NCBI GenBank assembly: GCA_032230565.1
Contig: JAVXWL010000178.1
Span: forward strand, 1 to 16,731
Length of the DNA: 16,731 nt
Direction: 5' to 3'
Source: GCA-003244245 sp032230565
Lineage (GTDB): Bacteria; Actinomycetota; Actinomycetes; Mycobacteriales; Pseudonocardiaceae
Below the pieces are notes generated by a model. The model saw nothing but the letters and a program-made list of their open reading frames with translations, was not told where the DNA came from and searched no databases. Made by a program: the position numbers and the translations under genes. Numbering within the stretch: the first letter of the stretch is position 1; each line of letters begins with the position of its first letter. This document shows, one piece after another, positions 7,516-16,670 of this stretch.

Positions 7516-8556
7516 TCACGCTCCTTGCTCGACGGTCGGTTCCTGTCCCAGCGCGGTGGGCAGGCTACGGCGGACGGCGATCGTCCCTTCCACCATCGCC
7601 GCCAGCTTTGCTCTGGCGACATCGGCGGGAAGATGCCGCAACCCGCAGTCCGGATTGATAATCAACTTATCGGCCGGGAACGTTTCCAGCGCCTTGTGGA
7701 TGCGCTGGGCGATCACTTCCGCGGATTCGACCTGCTCAGTCTTGACATCCACCACACCGAGTCCGAGCGCACGGTCCCACCCGAGCCGTTGGATCATGTG
7801 CAAGTCCTCGTAGCCTTTGCGGCCGAATTCGAGGATGAGCTGGTCCACGTTCGCGTCGAGGATTGCGGGGAAGAGAAAGTCGTAATGACCTTCCCAGGAC
7901 GGCCGGGCATAGCGGTTTCCGTAGCAGACGTGCAGCCCCCATCGGACGTCGACGCCACGGGTCACAAGGTTGATAGCCTCCACCGCCACTGCTACATCTT
8001 CGGGGTACCCGGCCAGGAACGGTTCGTCGATCTGGAGCAGCTGCGCACCCGCCTCGGCCAACGCCTGTGCCTCGGCGTTGAGCACCCGAGCCAGCGCCCG
8101 GACCAGATCGGCGGACTTGGCGTAGGCCTTGTTCCGGATCCGGTGGGACAGCGAGAACGGTCCGGTGAACGAGAACTTGACCGGACGGTCGGTGTACTGG
8201 CGGGTGAAATGGAAGTCCTCGGCCAGCCCCAGCGGGGGCGGATCGGTCGGCAGCGGATCGACCACGACGGTGTCGTAGTAGTCGTAGTAGAACGACTTGA
8301 CGGTGACCGGAATCTGCACACCGGGAATCCGCGCCAGGAAATAGTCAATGTCGTTGTCCCGACGCAACTCCCCGTCGGAGACGATGTCGATACCGGCTGT
8401 TTCCTGGTCCTTCAGCGCCGCCTTGATCGCCATGTTGTGGATCTCCTGCAGATGGCTGCGGCTGATCCGGTTGCGGTAGTAGTCGGTCTTGAGCCGTTCG
8501 AGCCACTCGGGGACCGAGTACGACCCGACGACAGTCGTGGGCAACAAGGGCAGCAT
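7516..8556 (-). CDS. Core (half-length) cobalamin-independent methionine synthase
   Basis: A 346-aa protein matching only the C-terminal catalytic barrel of MetE; full MetE is about 750 aa. It begins TTVVGSYSVPEWL (7-19), a core-MetE hallmark. All four zinc ligands expected from MetE are present: His209 and Cys211 in GLHVCYGN, Glu243 in LILEFGRKG and Cys304 in NPDCGL. The homocysteine-pocket-like IDEPF lies at 176-180. Homocysteine methylation is thus likely, but the domain that binds methyl-THF polyglutamate in full MetE is absent, so the methyl donor is uncertain: a neighbouring protein may help, or a non-folate donor may be used as in described core-MetE families. It starts 1 nt after the stop of the MidA-like gene and stops 4 nt before metK, so is tightly coupled to SAM formation. 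It is not a truncation artefact: start, stop and motifs are intact. Confidence 0.9.
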   Translation of the reverse strand: MLPLLPTTVVGSYSVPEWLERLKTDYYRNRISRSHLQEIHNMAIKAALKDQETAGIDIVSDGELRRDNDIDYFLARIPGVQIPVTVKSFYYDYYDTVVVDPLPTDPPPLGLAEDFHFTRQYTDRPVKFSFTGPFSLSHRIRNKAYAKSADLVRALARVLNAEAQALAEAGAQLLQIDEPFLAGYPEDVAVAVEAINLVTRGVDVRWGLHVCYGNRYARPSWEGHYDFLFPAILDANVDQLILEFGRKGYEDLHMIQRLGWDRALGLGVVDVKTEQVESAEVIAQRIHKALETFPADKLIINPDCGLRHLPADVARAKLAAMVEGTIAVRRSLPTALGQEPTVEQGA

Positions 8557-8557
8557 G

Positions 8558-10075
8558 TCAGTCCCGCACCTGCGCGGTCATGGTGACGATGTTGGTACCG
8601 GTGCGATGCGCGAACCGCTGGTAGTCGACGTCGAAACCCTTCCGGCGGCCGATATGCGCCAGCAGCGGCCCGTTGACCCAGTTCACGATCGAGCCGTCGT
8701 ACTTGCCGGGACCGCGGAAGCCGGTGCGGTATGCGTGCACATCGGTGACGAACAAGTCGTGGCAGATCAGCCGGCCGTAGGGATGCAACAGCGGGACGGT
8801 GTCGACAAAGCTGGCCACCGCGCCGTTGTTGACGTGCATCCGGATGGCGGCACCGGATTCCAGCAAGGGACGCAGCATCTCCCCGCTGACCGTCGGCGCG
8901 ATCTGATAGAGATCGAGGCCCGCAAGCGGCAGGTACTGCTCTTCCAGGCGCAGCGCTTCCCAGCTGCGCCGCCAGAAGTCCACCGCCGTCTCGATCGACC
9001 GGAAGTGCGCCGGCGCGGCTTCCGCGAGCAGGGCCGGGCCGAGCCGGAGCAGCTTGCGGATCAGTTCCGGTAGCTGGTCGGGTTGGGCCGATACCAGCTT
9101 CCCGATCTCGGCGGCCGCTTCCCGGGTCAGATAGGCCCTGGTCTGCACGATGTAGGTGCGCCCGCCGATCTGCGCGACCTCGTCGGTCGGCAGGTTGTCA
9201 TAGACGTTGGAAATGTAAACCAGGAAGATCTTGTAGCGCAGGAAGCCCAGTGCGGTCCGGGGTTGGGTGGCATCCAGCACGAAGGAGCTGACGTGCTGGT
9301 CGTGGTCAGCGACCGCGGTCCGGGCGAGTCCCAGCACATGCGGCGAGTAGTCGCACATGAGGTAGTGCAGCCGGCGGTAGTAGTCCTTGCCGTGCTCGCG
9401 GTCCAGCTCGACGAACTCATCGAGCCAGGTCTTCGCCTGGCCGCCATTGCCCACCCCGAGCTCGACGACGTACAGCTCCTCGGGTAGCGCGTTGCGCGCG
9501 GCCAGCGAGTCCCACAACACGAACAGGCTGCTGATCATCTCCCGTACCGCGTCCCGGTTGCGCGCGTCGCTCTGCCCGCCGGGCAGGGCCTGCTCGTAGC
9601 GGCGACCGGTGGCCTGCTCCCACAGGTCCAACGCCTTCCAGTACAACGCGTTGAACTCCCAGATCACGCTCGCGCTCGTCGGCAGCCATGGCTCAAGGTG
9701 GATCCGGGACGGGTTGGCATCGCCGAAGCGGGCCCGGATGAGGTCGGCGGTGAGCTTTTTCAGTGGCACGTCGCCGCTGCGGCGGACGTCGATCGCGACC
9801 TCCAGCTCGTCCTCGGTCACCACCGCCGCCAGCGGCACCGGAGCCAGCACCGACTCGTGACCATGCGCCGCGAGGATTGGCCGGATGTCGACGACGTCGC
9901 GGAAGTTGCTGCGGTACTGGACCCAGTCGCAGACCACCCGGACCCGGGACAGGTCCACCGAATCTTCGGCGAGCGCGTCGACCACCGGGCCGAGCGCAGC
10001 GGTCACGTCCACGGGTTTGCTGCCGCGGAGCTTGCCAGTGGGGCGGAAATCAACCAGCACGGCCACTCCCCTCAT
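8558..10075 (-). CDS. MidA-like (DUF185) class I SAM-dependent methyltransferase with extra N-terminal domain
   Basis: A 505-aa protein. Its middle carries a Rossmann-type SAM motif VVELGVGNGG (203-212), then LMCDYSPHVLGLA (239-251) and YISNVYDNLPTDEVA (287-301), which match the pattern of the MidA/Methyltransf_28 family (motif I, a YxxxExSp-like strand, and an N-E-x-x-D-x-x-P-like block). The first 190 residues are not part of that fold and I do not recognise them; the last 150 include a GRLICHDLFV segment (434-443). The substrate is unknown. Being inside a methyl-supply operon between metF and core MetE, it could be the client of the SAM produced, or a partner in methyl transfer to homocysteine. 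The ATG at 10075 overlaps the metF end by 26 nt; a GTG at 10060 with GAGGGGA upstream is an alternative start. Confidence 0.72.
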   Translation of the reverse strand: MRGVAVLVDFRPTGKLRGSKPVDVTAALGPVVDALAEDSVDLSRVRVVCDWVQYRSNFRDVVDIRPILAAHGHESVLAPVPLAAVVTEDELEVAIDVRRSGDVPLKKLTADLIRARFGDANPSRIHLEPWLPTSASVIWEFNALYWKALDLWEQATGRRYEQALPGGQSDARNRDAVREMISSLFVLWDSLAARNALPEELYVVELGVGNGGQAKTWLDEFVELDREHGKDYYRRLHYLMCDYSPHVLGLARTAVADHDQHVSSFVLDATQPRTALGFLRYKIFLVYISNVYDNLPTDEVAQIGGRTYIVQTRAYLTREAAAEIGKLVSAQPDQLPELIRKLLRLGPALLAEAAPAHFRSIETAVDFWRRSWEALRLEEQYLPLAGLDLYQIAPTVSGEMLRPLLESGAAIRMHVNNGAVASFVDTVPLLHPYGRLICHDLFVTDVHAYRTGFRGPGKYDGSIVNWVNGPLLAHIGRRKGFDVDYQRFAHRTGTNIVTMTAQVRD

Positions 10076-11048
10076 TCGCTGCCCTGTCGTTAACTGCAGC
10101 GCGGCCCGGGCGAGGGCCGACTCCAGCCCGCTCGAGGATCTCCGGAATGCCTTGCTCATAGCCGAAAGCCATGACGTGCGCGCCGGCCACCCCGGAGATC
10201 GCGGTGAGCCGCTGGATGATCTCGACGCAGATCTGCATGCCCTCATCGGCGACCCGGTCCGCCGGCACGCCGCGCAACCGGCGGACCATGGCATCGGGCA
10301 CATGGATGCCGGGGACCTTGGTGCTGATGTAGTCCAGGGCACGCAGTGACCGCACGGGGCCCACTCCCGCGATGACCCCACATCTCTTAGGTATCCCGAG
10401 ATCGCGGACCTCGGCCATGAACCGTTCGAAGATGTCGAGATCGAAGACGAACTGGGTTTGCACGAACTCGGCTCCCGCCGTGACTTTCTTGGCCAGCCTC
10501 CGGGCCCGGAAGCTGATCGGCGGGGAGAACGGGTTCTCCACCGTGCCGATCAGCCAGTGCGGTGCGGGCTCGACCCGCCGTCCGGACAGCAGCCGCCCCT
10601 GGTCGCGCATCGTCGCAGCGGTCCAGACCAGCTGGACCCCGTCGATGTCGAAGACCGCTTTGGCGTCCGGGTGGTCACCGAAGCGGGGGTGGTCGCCAGT
10701 GAGCAGCAGGATGTTGGGAATGCCCAGGGCCGCTGCCGAGATCAGGTCGGACTGCAGGGCGATCCGGTTGCGGTCCCGGCAAGTCAGCTGCATCACCGGC
10801 TCGATGCCGGCAGACATCGCCAGCAAGCTGCCCGCGAAGCTGGACAGCCGGACATGCGCGCTCTGGTTGTCGGTGACGTTGGCCGCGTCGACCCAGCCGC
10901 GCAGCAGGTGGGCCTTCTTCGCGATCGCGTCCGGGTCAGCACCACGGGGCGGGCCGATCTCGGCGGTCACCACGAATCGGCCGGAGTCCAGGGCGCGGCG
11001 CAGCTGTCCGGCGTTGCTGACTGGATGGTGGCCATTGCCGGCGGTCAC
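10050..11048 (-). CDS. metF: 5,10-methylene-THF reductase (MetF family)
   Basis: A 332-aa barrel flavoprotein that reduces 5,10-methylene-THF to 5-methyl-THF. Visible are VTAEIGPPRGAD (27-38, with the conserved active-site Glu30), QLTCRDRNR (87-95), ILLLTGDHPRFGDHP (113-127) and the EFVQTQFVFD block (194-203) conserved in MetF. It ends with a short poorly conserved tail (310-332). The GTG start overlaps the stop of the upstream MetV-like gene (GTGA), so the two are coupled; in acetogens MetF and MetV form a complex. The sequence resembles that acetogen/anaerobe branch in its pairing more than the stand-alone E. coli type. The electron donor cannot be read from sequence. A long open frame upstream of the start is a shadow of the neighbouring gene. 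Confidence 0.92.
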   Translation of the reverse strand: MTAGNGHHPVSNAGQLRRALDSGRFVVTAEIGPPRGADPDAIAKKAHLLRGWVDAANVTDNQSAHVRLSSFAGSLLAMSAGIEPVMQLTCRDRNRIALQSDLISAAALGIPNILLLTGDHPRFGDHPDAKAVFDIDGVQLVWTAATMRDQGRLLSGRRVEPAPHWLIGTVENPFSPPISFRARRLAKKVTAGAEFVQTQFVFDLDIFERFMAEVRDLGIPKRCGVIAGVGPVRSLRALDYISTKVPGIHVPDAMVRRLRGVPADRVADEGMQICVEIIQRLTAISGVAGAHVMAFGYEQGIPEILERAGVGPRPGRAAVNDRAANEGSGRAG

Positions 11049-11620
11049 CGCGGCTGGCCCTGATCGGCGCGGTGGACGATCGGCAGTTGGCGCCGGCCGT
11101 CGGCGGAAGTCCACATCCCGTCGTCGCGACCCTGCCAGTAGTTCACCCAGGAGCTCCGCCCCCACTGCCGGTGATCGATCGGGCGCTGCAGCAGGCTGAG
11201 GTCCTCGGTCCTGCCCTCGGCTTCGGCACGCTCGAAAGCGACCAACCACACGCACCGCACGTCGGGATGCACCTCGCACATCCCGGTGGGTGACACTCCC
11301 CCGCAGGGGCCGTTGCGCAGCTGTTTCGGGCAGGTCATCGGGCAGGCGTACCCCGTCGCGGGCAGCGCACACTGACCGCACATCCGGCAGCCGAAGAGGG
11401 TGCCTTTCACCCGCTCCTCGGCCGCGGTGAACAATCGGTTCGCCGTCGGGTTTCGCTCGAGCCAGGCCGCCAACCGTCGGTACACCGGGTTCGGTTCCAG
11501 CAGGTGGTGCAGCCGGTACAGAGTTCGTGCCGACACCGAGGGCGTGACCGGGGTAGGCCAGCCCGCGTGGCGCCGCTCGGGGGCAGCGCCGATCCGATCG
11601 AGATGTTTCCGGGTCGGCAT
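11045..11620 (-). CDS. MetV-like cysteine-rich protein (MTHFR C-terminal family)
   Basis: A 191-aa protein resembling the methylene-THF reductase C-terminal family, the MetV partner of MetF in acetogens. Eight cysteines cluster between 78 and 123 (78, 81, 84, 93, 97, 106, 115, 123) within FGCRMCGQCALP, YACPMTCPKQLRNGPCGG and GMCEVHPDVRC, a pattern fit to bind zinc or an iron-sulfur cluster. The N-terminal 60 residues are basic and helical without a signal peptide. The ATG shares a base with the stop of the 58-aa gene upstream (TAATG), and the stop overlaps metF (GTGA). No strong Shine-Dalgarno is present, consistent with coupling. Its likely role is to assist electron delivery to MetF or bind the reductase; a free-standing role is possible. 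Family assignment is from motif recognition, not a search. Confidence 0.72.
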   Translation of the reverse strand: MPTRKHLDRIGAAPERRHAGWPTPVTPSVSARTLYRLHHLLEPNPVYRRLAAWLERNPTANRLFTAAEERVKGTLFGCRMCGQCALPATGYACPMTCPKQLRNGPCGGVSPTGMCEVHPDVRCVWLVAFERAEAEGRTEDLSLLQRPIDHRQWGRSSWVNYWQGRDDGMWTSADGRRQLPIVHRADQGQPR

Positions 11621-11796
11621 TAGGGACCCGCTGCGAGGCGGTTGAAGCCCGCCCCACGCAGCCGAGCGACCGTCGCACGGAGGTGCTCGATCTCCCGGTG
11701 GAGTAGCTCTACGGCGTCGGCCTCAGGCACTCGGACGGAGTCTTGTGTTGCTAGTAGGGGGCATCCGCAATGCGGGCAGTTGAGGTCGTGCACCAT
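11620..11796 (-). CDS. 58-aa small protein with CPHCGC motif and coiled-coil tail, first gene of the operon
   Basis: A perfect AGGAGG site (CAGGAGG, plus strand 11802-11808) lies 5 nt before the ATG at 11796, and the stop TAA overlaps the next start as TAATG, so the frame is almost certainly translated. Residues 1-16 hold HDLNCPHCGCPL, a half zinc-ribbon with three Cys and two His; residues 28-44 (AVELLHREIEHLRATVA) form a likely amphipathic coiled coil. No known family was recognised. Being first in the operon and coupled to the cysteine-rich MetV-like gene, it could be a small metal-site chaperone or assembly partner for MetV, or act only by coupling translation. Longer upstream frames have no ribosome site and are not used. 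Confidence 0.6.
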   Translation of the reverse strand: MVHDLNCPHCGCPLLATQDSVRVPEADAVELLHREIEHLRATVARLRGAGFNRLAAGP

Positions 11797-12094
11797 CTCA
11801 GCCTCCTGACACCGCGTGGCCTCGCCCGTGAGGCAGACCAGCCCTATTAGTGAAGAGGGTGCCCGCCTGCGGAACAATCGGATCCGAGCACGAAATCGCC
11901 GGTCACCCATTTGTGGTGAGGCCACAAGCGCGGCACGCGGCACTGGCGGCTACGCTCCGGGCGCCATCGCCCGGCGGTGCGCGCCCTGGGCCCGGGACCC
12001 CGTCAAGATCACGGTCTGGGTGTCTGAGGCGACACATTGTCGTCCCAGACACCCAAACGGTGATCTACAACCTGGCCGAGGGCTGAGCGGCCGC
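11797..12094 (-). promoter_or_regulatory. Promoter and leader region of the methyl-cycle operon
   Basis: This 298-bp gap between the guaA stop and the first gene of the operon must hold the operon promoter if the operon is not read through from guaA. Besides the guaA-side stem-loop it has two further hairpins: arms CCGGGCG/CGCCCGG at 11957-11974 and TTGTGG/CCACAA at 11911-11927. I see no clear -35/-10 pair; a TAATAG-like element sits at 11849-11844 on the minus strand. The SAM and SAH riboswitch signatures I know (such as the SAM-I/SAM-IV core or SAH core) are not recognisable here, so feedback by SAM, if it exists, works otherwise. Confidence 0.4.
12018..12054. terminator. Strong stem-loop downstream of guaA
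   Basis: GGGTGTCTG (12018-12026) pairs perfectly with CAGACACCC (12046-12054), and the interior continues with CGACA/TGTCG, giving about 14 paired bases in a 37-nt hairpin. It begins 41 nt after the guaA stop codon. Position and strength indicate the guaA terminator, separating guaA from the methyl-cycle operon. There is no U tail, as is common in high-GC actinobacteria. Confidence 0.7.
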
Positions 12095-13676
<1,582 letters not shown>

Positions 13677-13690
<14 letters not shown>

Positions 13691-15248
13691 GGGCCTTCGG
13701 CCACAGGCCGAAGGCCCGCTCCGCTAGCGCTGTGATTGTCAGGGCGGGGTTCACTCCGAGGTTCGCGCTGATCGCTGAGCCGTCCACCACGGACAGACCC
13801 GGGTAGCCGTGCACCCGGTGGTTGGCGTCGATGACGCCGTCGGCGGCGGTGGCGCCCATTGGGCAACCACCGAGGAAATGCGCCGTCAATGGGAGCCCGA
13901 ACAGCTCGCCCCAGGTGCTGCCCGCGGTGCCGCCGATGTGCTGGGCGGTCAGCTGGCTGGCCCGGTAACCGGCGGGGATGAACGTGGGGTTGGGCTCGCC
14001 GTGACCAGGTCGCGAGGTCAGCCGGCCGCGGCGGTGGTAGGTGGTCAGCGAGTTGTCGAGACTCTGCATCACCAGCAGGATCACCGTCCGTTCACTCCAG
14101 CGTCGTACCGACAGCAGCCGCGCCGTCCGGACGGGATGCCCGACGGCGAAGCGCAGCAACTGCTTCCATCGTGGCGTGTCCGACGCGCCGTCGGTGGCCA
14201 AGGTTTGCAGCAGCGCCATCGCGTTGCTGCCGCGGCCGTAGCGGACCGGCTCGATGTGGGTGTGCTCGTCGGGATGGAACGAGGAGGTGATGGCCACACC
14301 CCGAGAGAAGTCACGCGCTGGATCCACCGTGGCTCGGCTGGCGCCCACGATCGCCTCGGAATTCGACCGGGTCAGCTGCCCCAGCCGGGGCGAAATCCGG
14401 GCCAGCACGCCATCGTCGCGCATCCGGTGCAGCAACTGTTGGGTGCCCCAGGTGCCGGCGGCGAGCACTACCTGCTCCGCCCGGATCGTCCGACGCCCCA
14501 CTGTCCCGATAAGTAGCTTGCCGGTGCGTACGGCGTCGACCAGCCAGGTCCCGTCCGGCTGCGGGCGCACCGCGGTCACCGTGGTCATCGGATGCACCAC
14601 CGCCCCGGCCCGCTCCGCGAAATAGAGGTAGTTCTTCACCAAGGTGTTCTTGGCGCCGACCCGGCATCCGGTCATGCAACAACCGCATTCGGTGCAGCCG
14701 GTGCGCCGGGGGCCGGCGCCGCCGAAGTAGGGATCGTCGACCTCCTCGCCTGGCGGTCCGAAGAACACCCCGACGGGCGCGGGATGGTAGCTCTTGGGGA
14801 CCCCCATATCCCGCGCGACCCGCTGCATGACCTCGTCGGCGGCAGTGTGCCCGGCGTAGGTCGTCACCCCGAGCATCCGCTCTGCCTCGTCGAAGTGCGA
14901 GTCGAGCTCGGCGCGCCAGTCGGCGAGGTGCGCCCACTGCGGGTCGTCGAAGAATGCGTCGGGCGGCCGATAGAGGGTGTTGGCGTAGTTCAACGACCCG
15001 CCGCCGACGCCGGCGCCGGCCAGCACCACGAGATCGCGCAACAGGTGGATGCGCTGGATGCCGTAGCAGCCCAGCGCTGGCGCCCAGAGGAACTTTCGCG
15101 GCTGCCAGGACGTGCTGGCCAGCTCGTCGTCAGTGAAGCGTCGCCCCGCCTCGAGGACACCGACCCGGTAGCCCTTCTCGGTCAGCCGCAGCGCCGCGAC
15201 GCTACCGCCGAACCCGGATCCGACGACCACCACGTCGTAGTCGACCAC
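13677..15248 (-). CDS. choD: GMC-type cholesterol oxidase family protein (ChoD-like)
   Basis: A 523-aa FAD-dependent oxidoreductase of the GMC family. The FAD-binding GSGFGGSVAALRL is at 10-22; the AGAGVGGGSLNYANTLY segment is at 77-93. A cysteine-rich CTECGCCMTGCRVGAKNT stretch at 185-202 is typical of this mycobacterial subgroup, as is the C-terminal GNPAL-like block NLGVNPALTITALAERA (near 495-512). It resembles M. tuberculosis ChoD throughout but ends about 40-50 residues sooner, directly after the conserved GLWPK segment, so the Pro-rich tail is missing. The name cholesterol oxidase is traditional; the true substrate is unsettled. The GTG start has GGAGG 7 nt upstream (15260-15256). The stop overlaps guaA by 14 nt. 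Confidence 0.9.
13691..13717 (-). promoter_or_regulatory. 12-bp perfect hairpin abutting the guaA start codon
   Basis: GGGCCTTCGGCC (13691-13702) and GGCCGAAGGCCC (13706-13717) pair perfectly around a 3-nt loop. It lies in the final codons of choD, and the guaA GTG (13690-13688) follows immediately. The only SD-like bases, GAAGG, lie inside the stem. Free mRNA would hide the guaA ribosome site, while ribosomes reading to the choD stop would open it; a coupling role is inferred. Confidence 0.55.
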
Positions 15249-15541
15249 CCAGGAGCCTCCTCATACGTCTTAACCGCAGCGTAAACCGCGCCCCGGAGGG
15301 CAAACCACACATGGCGGCGCCTGACTAGGCCTCCTTGGCCTCTAGAACGTTGATACTTCAGCCACATTCCCGGGAGGGCGTAGCGTTGTGCTCGCCCGCT
15401 CCCGCATAGCTATTTCAACCCGCCTGACCAGCCACGATGGGTCGTAGAACGACGGCGTCCCAGACGCAGCCCCGCGAGAGGATCTCGATCGTCGCCTGAC
15501 ATGGCTTGATCACCGTGATCAAGGTCTCAGAGGGTCTGGCG
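15249..15541. other. 293-bp gap between guaB3 and choD
   Basis: No coding frame of credible length is present. The region contains the choD ribosome site (15260-15256), must hold the choD promoter unless transcribed from guaB3, and carries the palindrome at 15505-15523. I do not see a KstR-type operator (spaced AAC/GTT half-sites); the nearest match, AGAACGTTGA at 15344-15353, has no spacing between half-sites. Confidence 0.4.
15505..15523. promoter_or_regulatory. Operator-like palindrome CTTGATCAC-c-GTGATCAAG
   Basis: The two 9-nt arms are perfect inverse complements around one central base, a length and symmetry typical of a dimeric repressor site. It lies 18 nt beyond the guaB3 stop and 256 nt upstream of choD. 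It is too short and too AT-balanced for a good terminator, although a short transcript-end hairpin is possible. Confidence 0.45.
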
Positions 15542-16669
15542 TTACGGGCGGACGGTGAGGCCGACCTTTTGGAACTCTTTGAGTTCCGAGTAGCCGGTTT
15601 TGGCCATCGCGCGGCGCAGTGCACCGAACAGGTTTACCGTGCCGCCGGGATCGTCAGACGGGCCGAACAGCAGCGTGTCGATGCCGATCGAGTCATTGGA
15701 TACGTCGGTGACGTGGCTGCGTGGTAGCGACGGATGGGCCGCGGCCGCAGTCCAGTACAAACCATTGCCGGGAGCCTCGGCCGCGGCGGCCAAGGGTTCA
15801 CCGAGCATCACCGCGTCTGCCCCGCAAGCAATCGCTTTGGCCACGTCGCCGCTGGTAGACATGCCGCCGTCGGCGATCACGTGCACATAACGGCCACCGG
15901 TCTCGTCGAGATAGTCCCGGCGGGCGGCGGCGGCGTCGGCGACCGCGGTGGCCATCGGCACCCTGATGCCCAGGACCTCGGCGGTGGACGTGCTGGCACC
16001 CGCGCCGTGACCGACGATCACCCCGGCCGCCCCGGTCCGCATGAGGTGCATCGCGGTGCGGTAATCGCCTACTCCGCCCGCGATAACCGGGACGTCCATC
16101 GACGCGATGAACTCCACCAGGTTCAGCGGCTGCGCGGCACGCGAGACATGCTCGGCCGAGACGATGGTGCCCTGCACGATAAGGATCTCGACGCCGGCGG
16201 CGAGCAGGTCCGGGGCGAGGTCGCGGGCGTGCTGCGGGCTGACCCGGGCGGCGACCGTGACGCCGGACTCGGCCACCTTGCCGATCGCCTCGGTGAGCAG
16301 CTCAATCTGGATCGGGGCCGAATGCCACTGCTGCAGCAGCCGCACCGCCGCCGCGCGGTCGGTTTCCGCCATCACGGTGCGCAGCTGCAACAGCAGCTTG
16401 TCGACGTTCGGGTGGCGGCCCCACAGCCCCTCGGCGTTGAGCACCCCAAGGCCCCCCAACTCACCGATCCGCACAGCTGTCGCTGGTGAGACGATCGCGT
16501 CGGTGGGGTGGGTCACTAGCGGGATGTCGAACCGGTAGGCATCGATCTGCCAGCTCGTGGACACATCCCGCGACGAGCGAGTGCGCCGAGACGGCACAAT
16601 TTGGACCTCATTGAAGTCGTAGCCGCGCCGCGCGGTGCGGCCCCTGCCGATCTCCACCAGATCGCGCAC
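15542..16669 (-). CDS. guaB3: GuaB3-type IMPDH/GMP reductase family protein
   Basis: A 375-aa TIM-barrel protein of the IMP dehydrogenase/GMP reductase family without the CBS domains of true IMPDH, as expected for GuaB3. It starts MRDLVEIGRGRTARRGYDF, with a phosphate-binding IADGGMSTSGDVAKAIACGADAVMLG segment (265-290; motif cut here at residues G268-S273) and the RRDYLDETGGRYVH block (250-263) typical of the actinobacterial group. The loop where IMPDH has its catalytic Cys reads GHGAGASTSTAEVLG (220-234) and has no Cys. Its function in mycobacteria is uncertain; GMP reductase activity was proposed for related GuaB3. The GTG start lies 1 nt after the guaB2 stop, so the two are one transcription unit. 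Confidence 0.93.
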   Translation of the reverse strand: MRDLVEIGRGRTARRGYDFNEVQIVPSRRTRSSRDVSTSWQIDAYRFDIPLVTHPTDAIVSPATAVRIGELGGLGVLNAEGLWGRHPNVDKLLLQLRTVMAETDRAAAVRLLQQWHSAPIQIELLTEAIGKVAESGVTVAARVSPQHARDLAPDLLAAGVEILIVQGTIVSAEHVSRAAQPLNLVEFIASMDVPVIAGGVGDYRTAMHLMRTGAAGVIVGHGAGASTSTAEVLGIRVPMATAVADAAAARRDYLDETGGRYVHVIADGGMSTSGDVAKAIACGADAVMLGEPLAAAAEAPGNGLYWTAAAAHPSLPRSHVTDVSNDSIGIDTLLFGPSDDPGGTVNLFGALRRAMAKTGYSELKEFQKVGLTVRP

Positions 16670-16670
16670 C

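Noticed and set aside
6684..8586. Long plus-strand frames opposite metK and core MetE
   Set aside because: Antisense shadows caused by high third-position GC; the minus-strand genes have complete catalytic motifs.
11797..12017. Possible SAM, SAH or ZTP riboswitch in the operon leader
   Set aside because: The leader forms hairpins, and 11860-11875 faintly recalls the ZTP 3' element, but the conserved core sequences of these classes are not present in order. A covariance-model search would decide.
15249..15400. KstR cholesterol-regulon operator ahead of choD
   Set aside because: The only AAC/GTT pair is unspaced and does not fit the expected spaced palindrome.
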